From Xanthomonas sp. AM6 (lineage in GTDB: Bacteria; Pseudomonadota; Gammaproteobacteria; Xanthomonadales; Xanthomonadaceae), in the NCBI RefSeq assembly GCF_025665335.1, contig NZ_CP106869.1, positions 2,940,501-3,004,500 on the forward strand: a DNA stretch of 64,000 bases, written 5' to 3'. A program made the translations under genes and the position numbers. Of the stretch, positions 1 through 10,973 are shown one piece after another (positions within the stretch are counted from its first letter, which is position 1; every line of letters begins with the position of its first letter). The notes under the pieces are model-generated. The model was given only the letters and a program-made list of their open reading frames with translations. It was not told the origin of the DNA and did no database searches.

Positions 1-747
1 GTGCGGCGCGGCCACCGTGTTGACGATCAGGTCGAATCGCTTGGCGTGTGCCGCCATCTCCTGCGCATTGCGCGAGACCACGACCTCGTCGGCACCCAAT
101 GCGAACGCGGCGTCGCGCTTGGCATCGGAGGTGGTGAAGGCGACGACATGCGCCCCCATCGCACGGGCCAGCTTCACGCCGACGTGGCCGAGGCCGCCGA
201 TGCCGACCACGCCCACTTTCTTGCCGGGGCCGGCGCCCCAGTGGCGCAGCGGCGAATAGGTGGTGATGCCAGCGCACAGCAGCGGCGCCACCGCGGCCAG
301 TTGCTCTGCCGGGTGACGGATGCGCAGCACGTAGCGCTCGTGGACCACGATCTGCTGCGAATAACCACCCAGGGTGTGGCCAGGCGCATCGGCGCATGGG
401 AAGTTGTAGGTTCCGATCATGCCGTCGCAGTAGTTCTCCAGCCCGCTGTCGCACTCCTCACAGTGCCTGCAGCTGTCGACGATGCAGCCGACGCCGACCA
501 GGTCGCCTGGCCGGAAGCCGGCGACATGCACGCCGACCGCCGCGACCCGGCCCACGATCTCGTGGCCCGGCACGCACGGGAACACGGTGCCGGCCCATTC
601 GCCGCGCGCCTGGTGCAGGTCGGAATGGCAGATGCCGCAGAAGGCGATGTCGATGCGCACGTCGTGCGGGCCGGGAGTGCGGCGCGCGATCTGCAATGGC
701 TCCAGTGGCTTGTCGCCGGCATAGGTGCCGTAGGCGTTGACGGACAT
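1..747 (-). CDS. zinc-dependent NAD(P) alcohol dehydrogenase, 3' end cut by window edge
   Basis: Medium-chain zinc alcohol/aldehyde reductase of the YahK/AdhC type. Translation from ATG at 747 begins MSVNAYGTYAGDKPLEPL and is open for 249 codons to the window edge, where roughly 100 residues of a normal 350-residue protein are missing. The catalytic-zinc motif CGICHSDLH and the structural-zinc cysteine cluster (SCRHCEEC, then a Cys after the spacer) are present, followed by a nucleotide-binding GIGGLGHVG. It is divergent from the LysR gene at 868, which probably controls it through the intervening 120 bp. The physiological substrate cannot be told from sequence; broad aldehyde reduction is usual for the family. 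Confidence 0.9.
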   Translation of the reverse strand, partial: MSVNAYGTYAGDKPLEPLQIARRTPGPHDVRIDIAFCGICHSDLHQARGEWAGTVFPCVPGHEIVGRVAAVGVHVAGFRPGDLVGVGCIVDSCRHCEECDSGLENYCDGMIGTYNFPCADAPGHTLGGYSQQIVVHERYVLRIRHPAEQLAAVAPLLCAGITTYSPLRHWGAGPGKKVGVVGIGGLGHVGVKLARAMGAHVVAFTTSDAKRDAAFALGADEVVVSRNAQEMAAHAKRFDLIVNTVAAPH

Positions 748-828
748 GGCTGGAATCCTGGGGATGGGAGGTGGCCATTCTCGGCAAGGCGCATATGCCT
801 GATAAGATGATGAATCCTTGCATACCCT

Positions 829-843
829 ATTAGCCTGACTAAT
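829..843. promoter_or_regulatory. putative LysR operator in adh/lysR intergenic region
   Basis: ATTAG-CCTGA-CTAAT is a perfect 5-bp inverted repeat with a 5-bp centre and fits the T-N11-A LysR box. It lies 25 bp upstream of the LysR start and about 80 bp from the dehydrogenase start. A second palindrome, GCATATGC, lies near 791-798. Assignment as operator is inference. Confidence 0.45.
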
Positions 844-867
844 CAATCAAGCTGTCAGACTCCGCAC

Positions 868-1755
868 ATGGCACGACGCAACCTCAACGACCTGCTGGCC
901 TTCGTCACCGTCGCCCGGGAAGGAAGCTTCACCCGAGCCGGTGCGGTGCTCGGGGTCACCCAGTCGGCGCTCAGCCAGGCGATCAAGGCGTTGGAAACGC
1001 GGCTGGAGATCCGCCTGCTGACGCGCACCACGCGCAGCGTGTCGCCCACCGCGGCGGGCCAGCGCCTGCTGCAGGCCATCGGCAACCGCTTCGACGAGAT
1101 CGAGTCGGAACTGGACGCGCTGACCGCGCTGCGCGACAAGCCCGCCGGCGTCGTGCGCATCACCAGCGGCGACCACATCCTGCACACCACCCTGCTGCCC
1201 AAGCTGACGCCGCTGCTGCACCGCTACCCGGACGTGCAGATCGAATTCGATGTCAGCTACGGGTTCCGCGACATCGTCGCCGACCGTTTCGATGCCGGCG
1301 TGCGCTTGGGCGAAAGCCTGGACAAGGACATGATCGCGATGCCGATCGGCCCGCCGCTGCGCATGGCCGCGGCCGCGGCGCCGGCCTACTTCCAGCAGCG
1401 CCCGGTGCCGAAGGTACCGGGCGACCTGACCCAACACCGCTGCATCAACATCCGCTTCCCCACCCATGGCGGCGTCTACGTGTGGGAGTTCGAGCGGCGC
1501 AACCGGCAGGTGAACGTGCGGGTCGAAGGCCAGGTGATCTTCAGCACCTCGCCGCCGATCGTGCGCGCCGCGCTGGACGGACTCGGCATCGCATTCCTGC
1601 CCGAGCAGGAATTCGCGCCCCATCTCGAGGACGGGCGCCTGCTGCGGGTGCTGGAGGACTGGTGCCCGCCGTTCTCCGGCTACCACCTCTACTATCCCAG
1701 CCGCCGCCAGCACTCGCCGGCGTTCTCGCTGGTCCTGGACGCGCTGCGTCTTTGA
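868..1755 (+). CDS. LysR family transcriptional regulator
   Basis: A 295-residue LysR regulator. The N-terminal winged helix-turn-helix covers about residues 3-62 (RNLNDLLAFVTVAREGSFTR, then SQSALSQAIKALE-like recognition helix), followed by the periplasmic-binding-like effector domain to about residue 290. Length is typical. It is transcribed away from the alcohol dehydrogenase, the usual arrangement for a LysR regulator and its target. The closest general class is the AaeR/DmlR-like group that often controls reductases; the effector is unknown. The ATG at 868 matches the family N-terminus. Confidence 0.92.
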   Translation: MARRNLNDLLAFVTVAREGSFTRAGAVLGVTQSALSQAIKALETRLEIRLLTRTTRSVSPTAAGQRLLQAIGNRFDEIESELDALTALRDKPAGVVRITSGDHILHTTLLPKLTPLLHRYPDVQIEFDVSYGFRDIVADRFDAGVRLGESLDKDMIAMPIGPPLRMAAAAAPAYFQQRPVPKVPGDLTQHRCINIRFPTHGGVYVWEFERRNRQVNVRVEGQVIFSTSPPIVRAALDGLGIAFLPEQEFAPHLEDGRLLRVLEDWCPPFSGYHLYYPSRRQHSPAFSLVLDALRL

Positions 1756-1863
1756 GCGCGCGACGCCGCCGCGCCACGACGAGCGGCCTGCGCATGTCGC
1801 CTGCCCCCGCGCGGTACGCGCCGCATCTGGCGGCGCGCCCGCACGGCCGCCCTGCAGCAGTGC

Positions 1864-3780
1864 TCAGCGCACCGGCAGGCTGATGTAGCTCGCCTGCTGC
1901 GGCGTGTGCCAGATGCGCTGCGTCGCCTTCTGGTAGTCGCCGGGCTTGGCGAAGTAGATGTTGGGCACGTAGGTCTGCGGGTTGCGGTCGTACAGCGGGA
2001 ACAGGCTGGACTGCACCTGCACCATCACCCGGTGGCCGCGCTGGAAGGTGTGGTTGGCGGTGGGCAGGCCGAAGCGGTACGCCAGCGGCTGGTTCGGCGC
2101 GATCGGCTTGGGCGTTTCGAAACTCTCGCGGTAGCGGCCGCGGAAGATCGCCAGCGACACCGCCAGTTCGTAGCCGCCCATCTTCGGGTCCGACGCCACT
2201 TCGTCCGGGTACACGTCGATCAGCTTCACCACCCAGTCGCTGTCGCTGCCGCTGGTGGAAGCCTGCAGGTTCACCTCGGGCACGCCGGCGATGCTGAGCG
2301 GAGCGTCCAGCGGCTCGCTGACGAAGGTCAGCACGTCCGGGCGGCCGTCGACGAAGCGCTGGTCGCGCACCAGCCAGGTGGTCCACATGTCGCGGTCGCC
2401 GAAGTCGACCGGGCGCGGCACGAACGGCACCGGCTTGGCCGGGTCGGACACGTACTCCTCGTACTCGCCCTGCCCGGCCGCCGGCGCCTCGAACGAGAGC
2501 GTGCCGCCGGCACCCAGGTACAGCGGCTTGCTGCGCGCCGCGCAGCCCTGCGCGCAGCTGCGCGGCCAGGTCTGCAGGCGGTCCCAGCGGTTCTCGCCGG
2601 TGTCGTAGATGAACACCGGCGGCGTGTCGGCCTTGGGCGCGCCGTCGACCAGGTACTGGTCGAAGAACGGCTTGAGCACGTCGCGGCGGAACTGCAGCGC
2701 GGTGTCGCCGTCGAACTTCAGCGCGCCCAGCGACGAACCGTCGTAGTTGACCTGGCTGTGCCGCCACGGCCCCATCACCAGGTAGTTCCTGTCGTTGCCG
2801 GCATCGCGCGGCTCCATCGCCTGGTAGCTGTGGATCGCGCCCCACATGTCCTCCTGGTCCCACAGCCCCTGCAGCCACATCGTCGGCACCTTCAGCGCGG
2901 TGCGCCCCATCACCTTGTCCAGCGCCTGGTTCTGCCAGAACGCGTCGTAGGCCGGGTGCTCGGTGAGCTTGCGCCACCACGGCAACTGGTCCACGCCGGC
3001 GGCCTTGGCGTAGTCGCCGGCCGAGCCGGCGCGCAGGAAGTTGCTGTGGTCGTCGTGGCCCTGGCGCGGAATGCCGCTGCCCTTGCCGCGCTGGGTGAGC
3101 TGGCCGGTGAAGTAGTCGAAGTTGACCTGGCGGAACGCGCCGTAGTTGAGCCAGTCGTCGCCCATCCAGCCGTCGATCATCGGACTCTCCGGCGCGGCCA
3201 CCTTCAGTGCCGGATGCGGATCGGTCAGCGCCATCACCACGGTGAAGCCCTCGTAGGACGAGCCGATCATGCCGACCTTGCCGTTGGACTCGCGCACGTT
3301 CTTGACCAGCCAGTCGATGGTGTCCCAGGCGTCGGTGGCGTGGTCGACCTTGCTGCCGTTGAGCGGGCCGCGCAGCGGCCGGGTCATCACGTAGTCGCCC
3401 TGCGAGCCGTACTTGCCGCGGATGTCCTGGAACACGCGGATGTAGCCGCCGTCGACGAACACTTCGTCGCCCTGCGGCAGCAGGTCGCGCATGTGCGGCG
3501 AGGCCAGCCGGCTGGCCCGGCCGCTGGCGTCGTACGGGGTGCGCGTCAGCAGCATCGGCGCGTGCTGCGCGCCCTTGGGCAGCACGATCACCGTGTGCAG
3601 CTTGACCCCGTCGCGCATCGGGATCATCACCTCGCGCTTGACGTAGTCGTTGGCCGCGGTCGGCGCGACGAAGGGTTTGCCGGTGATGTCGGGCGTCATC
3701 GGCGCGGTCTGCGCCTGGGCGGCGGTGGCCAGGGCGGCGGCGATCACGGTGACGAGCAAGCGGGCGGCGATGGGTCGCAT
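1864..3780 (-). CDS. alpha-amino acid ester hydrolase (CocE/NonD family), secreted
   Basis: A 638-residue serine hydrolase of the X-Pro dipeptidyl-peptidase-like fold. Signal peptide MRPIAARLLVTVIAAALATA-AQAQ gives a periplasmic enzyme. The GSSYEG nucleophile elbow places Ser175, and WDQED places Asp308, Glu310 and Asp311; GPWRHS places His341. These are one residue beyond the published Ser174/Asp307/His340 triad and Glu309/Asp310 carboxylate cluster of the Xanthomonas citri enzyme, with the third acid (Asp208 in X. citri) at Asp209 in MGDDW. Alpha-amino acid ester hydrolases cleave and transfer alpha-amino acyl groups, including on beta-lactams; the natural substrate is unsettled. A much longer open frame upstream (to 4956) has no family similarity, so the start at 3780 with its signal peptide is preferred. 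Confidence 0.9.
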   Translation of the reverse strand: MRPIAARLLVTVIAAALATAAQAQTAPMTPDITGKPFVAPTAANDYVKREVMIPMRDGVKLHTVIVLPKGAQHAPMLLTRTPYDASGRASRLASPHMRDLLPQGDEVFVDGGYIRVFQDIRGKYGSQGDYVMTRPLRGPLNGSKVDHATDAWDTIDWLVKNVRESNGKVGMIGSSYEGFTVVMALTDPHPALKVAAPESPMIDGWMGDDWLNYGAFRQVNFDYFTGQLTQRGKGSGIPRQGHDDHSNFLRAGSAGDYAKAAGVDQLPWWRKLTEHPAYDAFWQNQALDKVMGRTALKVPTMWLQGLWDQEDMWGAIHSYQAMEPRDAGNDRNYLVMGPWRHSQVNYDGSSLGALKFDGDTALQFRRDVLKPFFDQYLVDGAPKADTPPVFIYDTGENRWDRLQTWPRSCAQGCAARSKPLYLGAGGTLSFEAPAAGQGEYEEYVSDPAKPVPFVPRPVDFGDRDMWTTWLVRDQRFVDGRPDVLTFVSEPLDAPLSIAGVPEVNLQASTSGSDSDWVVKLIDVYPDEVASDPKMGGYELAVSLAIFRGRYRESFETPKPIAPNQPLAYRFGLPTANHTFQRGHRVMVQVQSSLFPLYDRNPQTYVPNIYFAKPGDYQKATQRIWHTPQQASYISLPVR

Positions 3781-4131
3781 GGGACCTCCGGACAGTGAGA
3801 GGGCGACTGTAGGCGCAACTGCCGTCCGTGCGGAAGTGTCGTGCGCCGCATGCGGCCGCCGCGCGTCCTCGCGGTCGCGAAGCAGCCCCGTCCAGACAGG
3901 ATCGGCAGCGCGCACGGCCGCGCCAGCGCAGCAGGCCAAACTGCGGACATGCCCATCGGCTCGATCACGCCGAGATCCGCGCGCAACCGCTTCCCTGACG
4001 CGCACGGCACCCGACGCGCTGGCGCGGCCACGCAGCCGGCTGCGGAAACGGCGGGCCGGGCGCGGCGCCCGCCCGCACCGGAGCGATGGAGGATAATGGG
4101 CGTTTTCCGATAGGGCCCGCCTGGCAGCCGC
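3781..4131. other. divergent intergenic region, no gene seen
   Basis: 351 bp between the start of the ester hydrolase (minus) and the diguanylate cyclase (plus). It must hold promoters for both, but I find no convincing -35/-10 pair, repeat or small gene. Open frames here have no recognisable start or composition. Confidence 0.6.
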
Positions 4132-5319
4132 ATGCCAGCGCAGGCGCGCGTTGCCGCCATGGTCGATGTCCCCACGCTGCTCGGCTACACCACCGTGGTG
4201 CTGCTGTGCCTGTCGCTGCTGGTGCTGGTCGCGCGCCCGCAGGCGGGCAAGCGCCTGTGGCTGGCGATGCCGTTCTTCGCCGGCGCCTGCGGCTGCGCCT
4301 TCCTGATCCAGCCGCAGGCGTTTCCCGGCAGGCTGGGCCTGCAACTGGGCGCGTTCTGCATCGCCCTCGCCTATGCGTTCGGCTGGCAGGCGATCCGCGC
4401 GTTCTACGACCGACCGCCGAAATGGGGCTGGCTGCTGCTGCCGGCGCTGCTGTGGCTGGGCCTGGCGATCGCGGTGTTCGGCCGCTACGGCTGGACCACG
4501 GCGAACGCGAGCCTGCGCATCGGGCTGGCCTGCCTGTACAGCGCGTTGCCGGCGATGGAGCTGTGGCGCCGGCGCAAGCGCGGCATTCCCTCCGCCGGCC
4601 TGCTGTCCATCGTGTTCTGGGTGGCCGCGGCGCTGTCGGGACTGGCCGCGGTGTTCGCGCACTGGCTGCCGCAGCCGCTGGGCGCCGCGCCCACCCAGAC
4701 TTGGGCGGTGGTCTTCTACAACGTGCGGATCCTGCTGCACGTGCTGCTGGCCAGCGCGCTGCTGGTGGCCATGCACAAGGAGCGCGACGCGCTGCGCTAC
4801 TACGACGACTCGGTACGCGATCCGATGACCGGCCTGTACAACCGCCGCTTCTTCCAGCAGCGCGCCGAGCAATGGCACGATCGCGGCGCGCGCCACCGCT
4901 CGGTGCTGTTCTTCGACATCGACCACTTCAAGCGCATCAACGATCGCCACGGCCACCGGCTCGGCGATGCGGTCATCGTGCTGGCCGCGCAGGTGGCATG
5001 GCGCAGCCTGCGCAAGGGCGACTGGATCTTCCGCTTCGGCGGCGAAGAGTTCGTCTGCGTGCTGCCGGACACAGACCTGGCGCAGGCCAGCGCGATGGCC
5101 GAGCGGCTGCGCCTGGCGTTCATGGCCGAGGCCAGGGACGTGGAAGGACGCCGCATCGACGCCACCATCAGCATCGGCGTGGCGACCTCCGTCGGCGGCG
5201 TGCCACCGGTCGAGGCGCTGGTCGCGGAAGCCGACCGCATGCTGTATCGGGCCAAGGCGGCCGGGCGCAACCGCGCGGTGTCCGGGCTCGGCGGCGATCC
5301 GCTGCTGAGCGGATCCTAG
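4132..5319 (+). CDS. membrane diguanylate cyclase (GGEEF)
   Basis: 395 residues. The N-terminal half (about 15-225) is a run of six or seven hydrophobic helices, so the sensor is membrane-embedded. The C-terminal GGDEF domain spans about 230-390: DPMTGLYNRRFF, FFDIDHFKRIND, and the active-site GGEEF at 303-307, a catalytically competent variant. The product-inhibition I-site RxxD is present as RKGD at 294-297, exactly five residues before GGEEF, so feedback by cyclic di-GMP is expected. No EAL domain. The start could instead be the internal ATG at 4159 (MVDVPTLLG); neither has a strong ribosome site. The signal sensed is unknown. Confidence 0.92.
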   Translation: MPAQARVAAMVDVPTLLGYTTVVLLCLSLLVLVARPQAGKRLWLAMPFFAGACGCAFLIQPQAFPGRLGLQLGAFCIALAYAFGWQAIRAFYDRPPKWGWLLLPALLWLGLAIAVFGRYGWTTANASLRIGLACLYSALPAMELWRRRKRGIPSAGLLSIVFWVAAALSGLAAVFAHWLPQPLGAAPTQTWAVVFYNVRILLHVLLASALLVAMHKERDALRYYDDSVRDPMTGLYNRRFFQQRAEQWHDRGARHRSVLFFDIDHFKRINDRHGHRLGDAVIVLAAQVAWRSLRKGDWIFRFGGEEFVCVLPDTDLAQASAMAERLRLAFMAEARDVEGRRIDATISIGVATSVGGVPPVEALVAEADRMLYRAKAAGRNRAVSGLGGDPLLSGS

Positions 5320-5374
5320 GGCGCGCCGCCTGCCGCTCGCCGCGCCCGCAACGCAGGCATCGCGTCGCCGCCGG

Positions 5375-6619
<1,245 letters not shown>

Positions 6620-6627
6620 TGAGGAGC

Positions 6628-6735
6628 CGGGATTGGAGATTGGGGATTGGGGATTGGGGATTCGCAAAAGCAGGCATCGGCGGTCGGGAAACACGGGATC
6701 GAAACGAATCCCCAATTTCGAATCCCGAATCCCGG
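6628..6735. repeat. dispersed repeat (family 2), inverted pair between proB and proA
   Basis: Left arm 6628-6670 is built of GGGATTGGGGATTGGGGATT words ending TTCGCAAAAGC; the right arm 6713-6735 carries the reverse complement words (CGAATCCCCAAT, CGAATCCC). As RNA the arms could fold into a long hairpin between the two genes. The same unit recurs at about nine other sites in the window. Confidence 0.85.
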
Positions 6736-7890
6736 CTACACGAGCACCATGTCGTCGCGATGAATCACGTTCTCTCCGTAGTTGTACCCCAGGATCGCCT
6801 CGATGTCGCGCGAGTGGCGGCGGGCGATGCGGCGTATGTCGGCGGCCGAGTACTGGCTGACGCCGCGCGCCAGGCAGCGTTCGCCGGCGGCGTCGCGCAG
6901 GCGCACTTCGACCATGTCGCCGCGGCGGAAGTCGCCTTCGGCGCCGGCCACGCCGCCGGGCAGCAGCGAGGCGCCCTTGTCGGCCAGTGCGGCAGCGGCG
7001 CCGGCGTCGACCAGGATCGCGCCGGGTTCCACCGGGACGTGGCGCAGCCAGTACTTGCGCGCGGCGATGCGGGTGCGCGCGGGGTGGATGCGGGTGCCGC
7101 GCAGGCGGTCCTGGGCCAGGCCGCGCACCACCTCGGCGCTGCGGCCGTTGAACAGGTAGGTCTCGATGCCGGCGGCGCCGGCCTTGGCCGCGGCCTCCAG
7201 CTTGGTGCGCATGCCGCCGGTGCCGACGCGGCTGCCGCTGCCGCCGGCCATCGCCAGCACCGCCGCGGTCAGTTCCGGCACGTCGTCCAGCGGCTGCGCC
7301 TGCGGATCGCTGCGCGGGTCGGCGGTGTACAGGCCGTCGATGTCGGTGGCGATGAACAGCGCATCGGCATCGACCAGCGCGGCGACGATCGCGGCCAGGT
7401 TGTCGTTGTCGCCGAGCTTGAGCTCGTCCACCGACACCGTGTCGTTCTCGTTGACCACCGGCAGCGCGCCCAGCCGCAGCAGTTCGCCCAGGGTGGCGCG
7501 CGCGTTGAGGTAGCGGCGGCGGTTGCGCAGGTCGTCGTGGGTCAGCAGCACCTGCGCCACCGGGCGCTCGAAGAAGCGCTGCCACAGCGCGATCAGCTGC
7601 GCCTGGCCGAGCGCGGCCAGCGCCTGCCGCGCGGCGATCGCCGCGCCGGCCTCGGCGGCGCGCGGCAGGATCGCGCGGCCGGCGGCGACCGCGCCGGAGG
7701 ACACGATCACCAGTTCGCGCCCGGCCGCCAGGTTGGCCGAGACGAACTGCGCCAGCCCCAGCGCGAAGCGCGGCGACAGCCCGCCGCCGTCGGCGGCCAG
7801 CAGGCTGCTGCCGACCTTCAGCACCGCGCGCCGCCACGGCGGCAGGCGCTGTTCGGCGAAGGGCGATACGGGCGGGCGGGTGTCGTTCAT
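6736..7890 (-). CDS. proB: glutamate 5-kinase
   Basis: 384 residues. Phosphorylates glutamate to gamma-glutamyl phosphate, the committed and feedback-inhibited step of proline synthesis. Kinase domain about 15-260 with [25 protein letters not shown] and [12 protein letters not shown] (the loop binding ATP/glutamate); a C-terminal PUA domain follows at about 285-370. ATG at 7890 gives [10 protein letters not shown]; the open frame continues upstream without homology. The start is 20 bp after the YciI-family gene, and proA follows, so proB-proA are the distal pair of the arginine operon. Proline feedback would act on the kinase domain, separately from any arginine control of transcription. Confidence 0.97.
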   Translation of the reverse strand: MNDTRPPVSPFAEQRLPPWRRAVLKVGSSLLAADGGGLSPRFALGLAQFVSANLAAGRELVIVSSGAVAAGRAILPRAAEAGAAIAARQALAALGQAQLIALWQRFFERPVAQVLLTHDDLRNRRRYLNARATLGELLRLGALPVVNENDTVSVDELKLGDNDNLAAIVAALVDADALFIATDIDGLYTADPRSDPQAQPLDDVPELTAAVLAMAGGSGSRVGTGGMRTKLEAAAKAGAAGIETYLFNGRSAEVVRGLAQDRLRGTRIHPARTRIAARKYWLRHVPVEPGAILVDAGAAAALADKGASLLPGGVAGAEGDFRRGDMVEVRLRDAAGERCLARGVSQYSAADIRRIARRHSRDIEAILGYNYGENVIHRDDMVLV

Positions 7891-7910
7891 GGCGTCGGTC
7901 TGCGCGGAGA

Positions 7911-8171
7911 TCAGTGGGCCTGCCAGGCGTGCACGGTCAGCTCGGAAGCGTCCTGCAGCGCCAGCGGATCCTGCGCCACCAGCGCCCGCGCGGCCTCCAG
8001 GCTGGCGACGTTCTTCAGCAGGTAGGCGCCGCCGCTGCCATCGGCGAAGCCGCCGGCGAGTTCCAGCAGGTCCTCGGCGCGCAGCCGCGCCAGGAATGCG
8101 CGGTGCGGCTCGATCACCGCCGCGGGGAAATCGGGTTTGCGCATCGCCAGCACCAGATACAGCGTGTTCAT
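7911..8171 (-). CDS. YciI family protein
   Basis: 86 residues, a single ferredoxin-like YciI/YCII domain ([12 protein letters not shown] at the N-terminus, [14 protein letters not shown] with the conserved His, [14 protein letters not shown], then the C-terminal strand). The family includes dehydrochlorinase-like and muconolactone-isomerase-like folds; most members have no known role. The ATG overlaps the stop of the cupin gene by 4 bp (ATGA), so the two are translationally coupled and may work together. Both sit between argH and proB with no evident part in amino acid synthesis. Confidence 0.85.
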   Translation of the reverse strand: MNTLYLVLAMRKPDFPAAVIEPHRAFLARLRAEDLLELAGGFADGSGGAYLLKNVASLEAARALVAQDPLALQDASELTVHAWQAH

Positions 8172-8545
8172 CGGTCGTCCTCGTGGGTGTGCGTGGCAGC
8201 GGGCAGCGCCGGTTCGCGGTCGCCATGGCTATGCGGGGCCGACACCAGCAGAAAACGCAGCTCCGCCGCCGAGGCGTTGCGCATCTGGTGCGCGCAGCCG
8301 GGCGGCACGTGCAGCCCCTGGCCGGCGCCGAGCGCATGCTGCCGCCCGTCCAGTTCCAGCACCGCCTGCCCGGCCAGCACGTAGAAGAACTGCCGCGCGT
8401 GGCGATGCAGGTGGCGCTGTTCGGCACTGCCTGGCGGCATGCGTTCCTCGATCACGCCCAGGTCGCCGCCGCGCAGCAGATGCCAGCCGTCGCAACCGCT
8501 GCCCCAGGAGTAGTGCTCGGCAGTGGCGGTGTCGACGACGCCCAT
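8168..8545 (-). CDS. cupin domain protein
   Basis: 125 residues with a single cupin barrel. Motif 1 is seen as RHLHRHARQFFYVLAGQA and motif 2 as GLHVPPGCAHQMRN, giving a likely metal site from the histidines. The start lies 1 bp after the argH stop and its stop overlaps the YciI start (ATGA), so it is firmly inside the operon. Substrate unknown. The tail ([18 protein letters not shown]) is extra to the fold. Confidence 0.88.
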   Translation of the reverse strand: MGVVDTATAEHYSWGSGCDGWHLLRGGDLGVIEERMPPGSAEQRHLHRHARQFFYVLAGQAVLELDGRQHALGAGQGLHVPPGCAHQMRNASAAELRFLLVSAPHSHGDREPALPAATHTHEDDR

Positions 8546-8546
8546 C

Positions 8547-9842
8547 TCAGGTCAGCGCGTCCCAGCGCGCCTGCAACTGCGCCAGGCGCAGGTCGGCGGC
8601 GGCACCGGGCGAGACCCGCGCGGCCAGGCTGCCTTCCGGGGTGCGCCCCTGCCCTGCGCTGTCCGACGCCGCCGCCGCGGCCTGGTAGGCCTCGCGGAAC
8701 GGCACGCCGGCCAGCGCCGCCTCGACCGCGACGTCGGTGGCGTACATGCCCGAGTCGATCGCCGCACGCAGCCTGTCCTCGCGCCACTCCAGGTTGGCCA
8801 GCAGCGCCGGCAGCAGTTCCAGCGCGGCCAGGCCGCGGCCGAAGCCGTGGAAGATCGCGCCCTTGCTGCTCTGCAGGTCGCGGTGATAGCCGGACGGCAG
8901 CGACAGCAGCTGCTCGATCTCGGTGCGCGCGGCGGCGACGCTGGCGTGGGTGGCGCGCATCAGTTCGATCACGTCCGGGTTGCGCTTGTTGGGCATGATC
9001 GAACTGCCGGTGGTGTACTGCGCCGGCAGCGCGACGAAGCCGAACTCGCCGCTGGTGAACAGCGACAGGTCCCAGGCCAGCCGGCGCAGGTCCAGGGTCG
9101 CGCTGCCCAGCGCTTCCAGCGCGGCCATCTCGAACTTGCCGCGCGAGAGCTGCGCGTAGACGGGCGAGACCTGCATGCGCGCGAAGCCGAGCGCGGCGGT
9201 GGTGTGTTCGCGGTCGAGTTTCAGATTGACGCCGTAGCCAGCGGCGGTGCCGAGCGGGTTGGCGTCGATCAGGCGCAGCGTGTCGGCGGCGCGGATCGCA
9301 TCGTCGATGAAGGCCTCGGCCCAGCCGGCCCACCACATCCCGGCCGAGGACACCACGGCGCGCTGGATGTGGGTGTAGCCGGGCAGCGGCAGCGCCTGCT
9401 CGGCCTGCGCGCGGTCCAGCGCGACCTTGGCGATCTCGCGGCTGAGCTGCGCCAGTTGCGCCAGCCGCTCCTTCAGCCACAGCCGCGTGGCGACCAGGAT
9501 CTGGTCGTTGCGGCTGCGCCCGGTGTGGATCTTGCGGCCGGCATCGCCCAGGCGCTCGGTCAGCCGTGCCTCGATCGCCGAATGCCCGTCCTCGAAGCGC
9601 TCGTCGAGCACGAACCCGCCGCTGCGGAAATCCTCGGCCAGGACCGCCAGCTCGCGCTGCAGCCCGGCCAGCTCGTCGGCCGACAGGATGCCGATGCGCT
9701 GCAGGCCTTCGGCGTGCGCGGCGCTGGCGGCGATGTCGTGCAGGAAGAACTCGCGGTCCAGGATCACGTCGTCGCCGGCCAGGAAGGCCTGGATCTTGGC
9801 GTCGACGGCGACGCCGGGTTTTTGCCAGAGGAGGTTGGTCAT
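8547..9842 (-). CDS. argH: argininosuccinate lyase
   Basis: 431 residues. Splits argininosuccinate into arginine and fumarate, the last step of the pathway. The fumarase/aspartase superfamily signature [16 protein letters not shown] carries the catalytic serine loop; [12 protein letters not shown] holds the conserved His/Thr region; GRSRNDQ is present near the N-terminus. Start chosen at 9842 ([14 protein letters not shown]), which matches the family; a longer frame to 9977 runs into the dispersed repeat upstream. About 140 bp separate it from argC. Confidence 0.96.
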   Translation of the reverse strand: MTNLLWQKPGVAVDAKIQAFLAGDDVILDREFFLHDIAASAAHAEGLQRIGILSADELAGLQRELAVLAEDFRSGGFVLDERFEDGHSAIEARLTERLGDAGRKIHTGRSRNDQILVATRLWLKERLAQLAQLSREIAKVALDRAQAEQALPLPGYTHIQRAVVSSAGMWWAGWAEAFIDDAIRAADTLRLIDANPLGTAAGYGVNLKLDREHTTAALGFARMQVSPVYAQLSRGKFEMAALEALGSATLDLRRLAWDLSLFTSGEFGFVALPAQYTTGSSIMPNKRNPDVIELMRATHASVAAARTEIEQLLSLPSGYHRDLQSSKGAIFHGFGRGLAALELLPALLANLEWREDRLRAAIDSGMYATDVAVEAALAGVPFREAYQAAAAASDSAGQGRTPEGSLAARVSPGAAADLRLAQLQARWDALT

Positions 9843-9843
9843 T

Positions 9844-9880
9844 TTTTGGAAAATCGGGAATGGGGAATGGGAATCGAAAA
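9844..9880. repeat. dispersed repeat (family 2), single copy in argC-argH gap
   Basis: Variant words CGGGAATGGGGAATGGGAATCG in the 141-bp gap between argC and argH. The rest of the gap holds nothing recognisable. Confidence 0.6.
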
Positions 9881-9983
9881 ACGTCGCCTGCTCTATTTCG
9901 ACGCGCGTGGCCGACAGAGCGATGTCGACGTGCGCGCGCTTCGCGTCATTGTCCGGAGTTCCGAATCTTTGCGGCAAAGAAGC

Positions 9984-10973
9984 TCATTGCGGCTGCCCCA
10001 CCACCGGGATCGAGGCCAGCTCGTCCAAGCCCAGCGCCAGATTGAGATTCTGCATCGCCTGCGTCGCCGCGCCCTTGAGCAGGTTGTCCAGCGTCGCCAC
10101 GACCACCAGGCGCTTGTTGCCCGGGGCCAGGGTGAAGCCGCCGATCTGCACGCCGTGCCTGCCGGCGATGCGGCTGACCCAGGGCGCTTCGTCGAGCACC
10201 TCGACCAGCGGCTCGCCGGCGTAGCGCTCGCGGTAGCGGCGCTGGATCGCGTCCAGTGCCAGCGGTTGCTGCAGCCACAGGTTCACGGTCATGGTGATGC
10301 CGCGGAAATGCGGCGCCACGTGCGGCATGAACTCCACCGGCACGCCCAGTTGCGTGGACACTTCGCGCTCGTGCATGTGGTCGGTCAGCGCATACGGCAT
10401 CAGGTTGTCGCGCAGCAACTCGGGGTTGTTCTTGTCCGACGGCGTGGTGCCGGCGCCGGAATAGCCGGACACGCCGAAGCACTGCGGCGGCCCGGCCAGC
10501 TGGTCGAGCAGCGGCGCGATCGCCAGCTGCATCGCGGTGGCGTAGCAGCCGGGATTGCTGATCCGCTTCTGCCCGGCATAGCGGCCGCGGGTCAGTTCCG
10601 GCAGGCCGTAGTACCAGCCCGGATCGAAGCGGTAGTCGGCCGACAGATCGACGATCACCGGATCGACCGCGGCCGGATCGGCGGCCGCGGCCGCGTCCAG
10701 CGCCGCCACGTAGGGCGCGGCCTTGCCGTTGGGCAGCGCCAGCACCACCGCGTCGGCGCGCTTGGCCGCGACCGCGTCGGCGTCCAGGTTCTCGTAGCGC
10801 AGCTCGCCCCGGTAGGCGGCGCTGTGCTCGGCCACGCGCTGGCCGTCCAGCTCGCGCGAGGACACGAAGGCCAGCTGCAACTGCGGATGCGCGGCGACCA
10901 GCTTGATCAGTTCGGCGCCGGTATGGCCGCGCGCGCCGACGATGCCGACGGCATGGGTCTTGGAAGTAGTCAT
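9984..10973 (-). CDS. argC: N-acetyl-gamma-glutamyl-phosphate reductase
   Basis: 329 residues. Reduces N-acetylglutamyl phosphate to the semialdehyde with NADPH. The N-terminal Rossmann motif is [13 protein letters not shown]; the catalytic cysteine lies in [14 protein letters not shown]. The ATG at 10973 overlaps the stop of the upstream acetyltransferase gene by 4 bp (ATGA), which fixes the start and implies translational coupling. Length fits the Xanthomonas-type enzyme. Confidence 0.96.
   Translation of the reverse strand: MTTSKTHAVGIVGARGHTGAELIKLVAAHPQLQLAFVSSRELDGQRVAEHSAAYRGELRYENLDADAVAAKRADAVVLALPNGKAAPYVAALDAAAAADPAAVDPVIVDLSADYRFDPGWYYGLPELTRGRYAGQKRISNPGCYATAMQLAIAPLLDQLAGPPQCFGVSGYSGAGTTPSDKNNPELLRDNLMPYALTDHMHEREVSTQLGVPVEFMPHVAPHFRGITMTVNLWLQQPLALDAIQRRYRERYAGEPLVEVLDEAPWVSRIAGRHGVQIGGFTLAPGNKRLVVVATLDNLLKGAATQAMQNLNLALGLDELASIPVVGQPQ

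Noticed and set aside
1-810. Long plus-strand frame at the window start
   Set aside because: It is the antisense of a clear zinc alcohol dehydrogenase on the minus strand; the translation has no family features.
3781-4956. N-terminal extension of the ester hydrolase frame to 4956
   Set aside because: The extra part runs antisense through the diguanylate cyclase and precedes a perfect signal peptide, so it is not translated.
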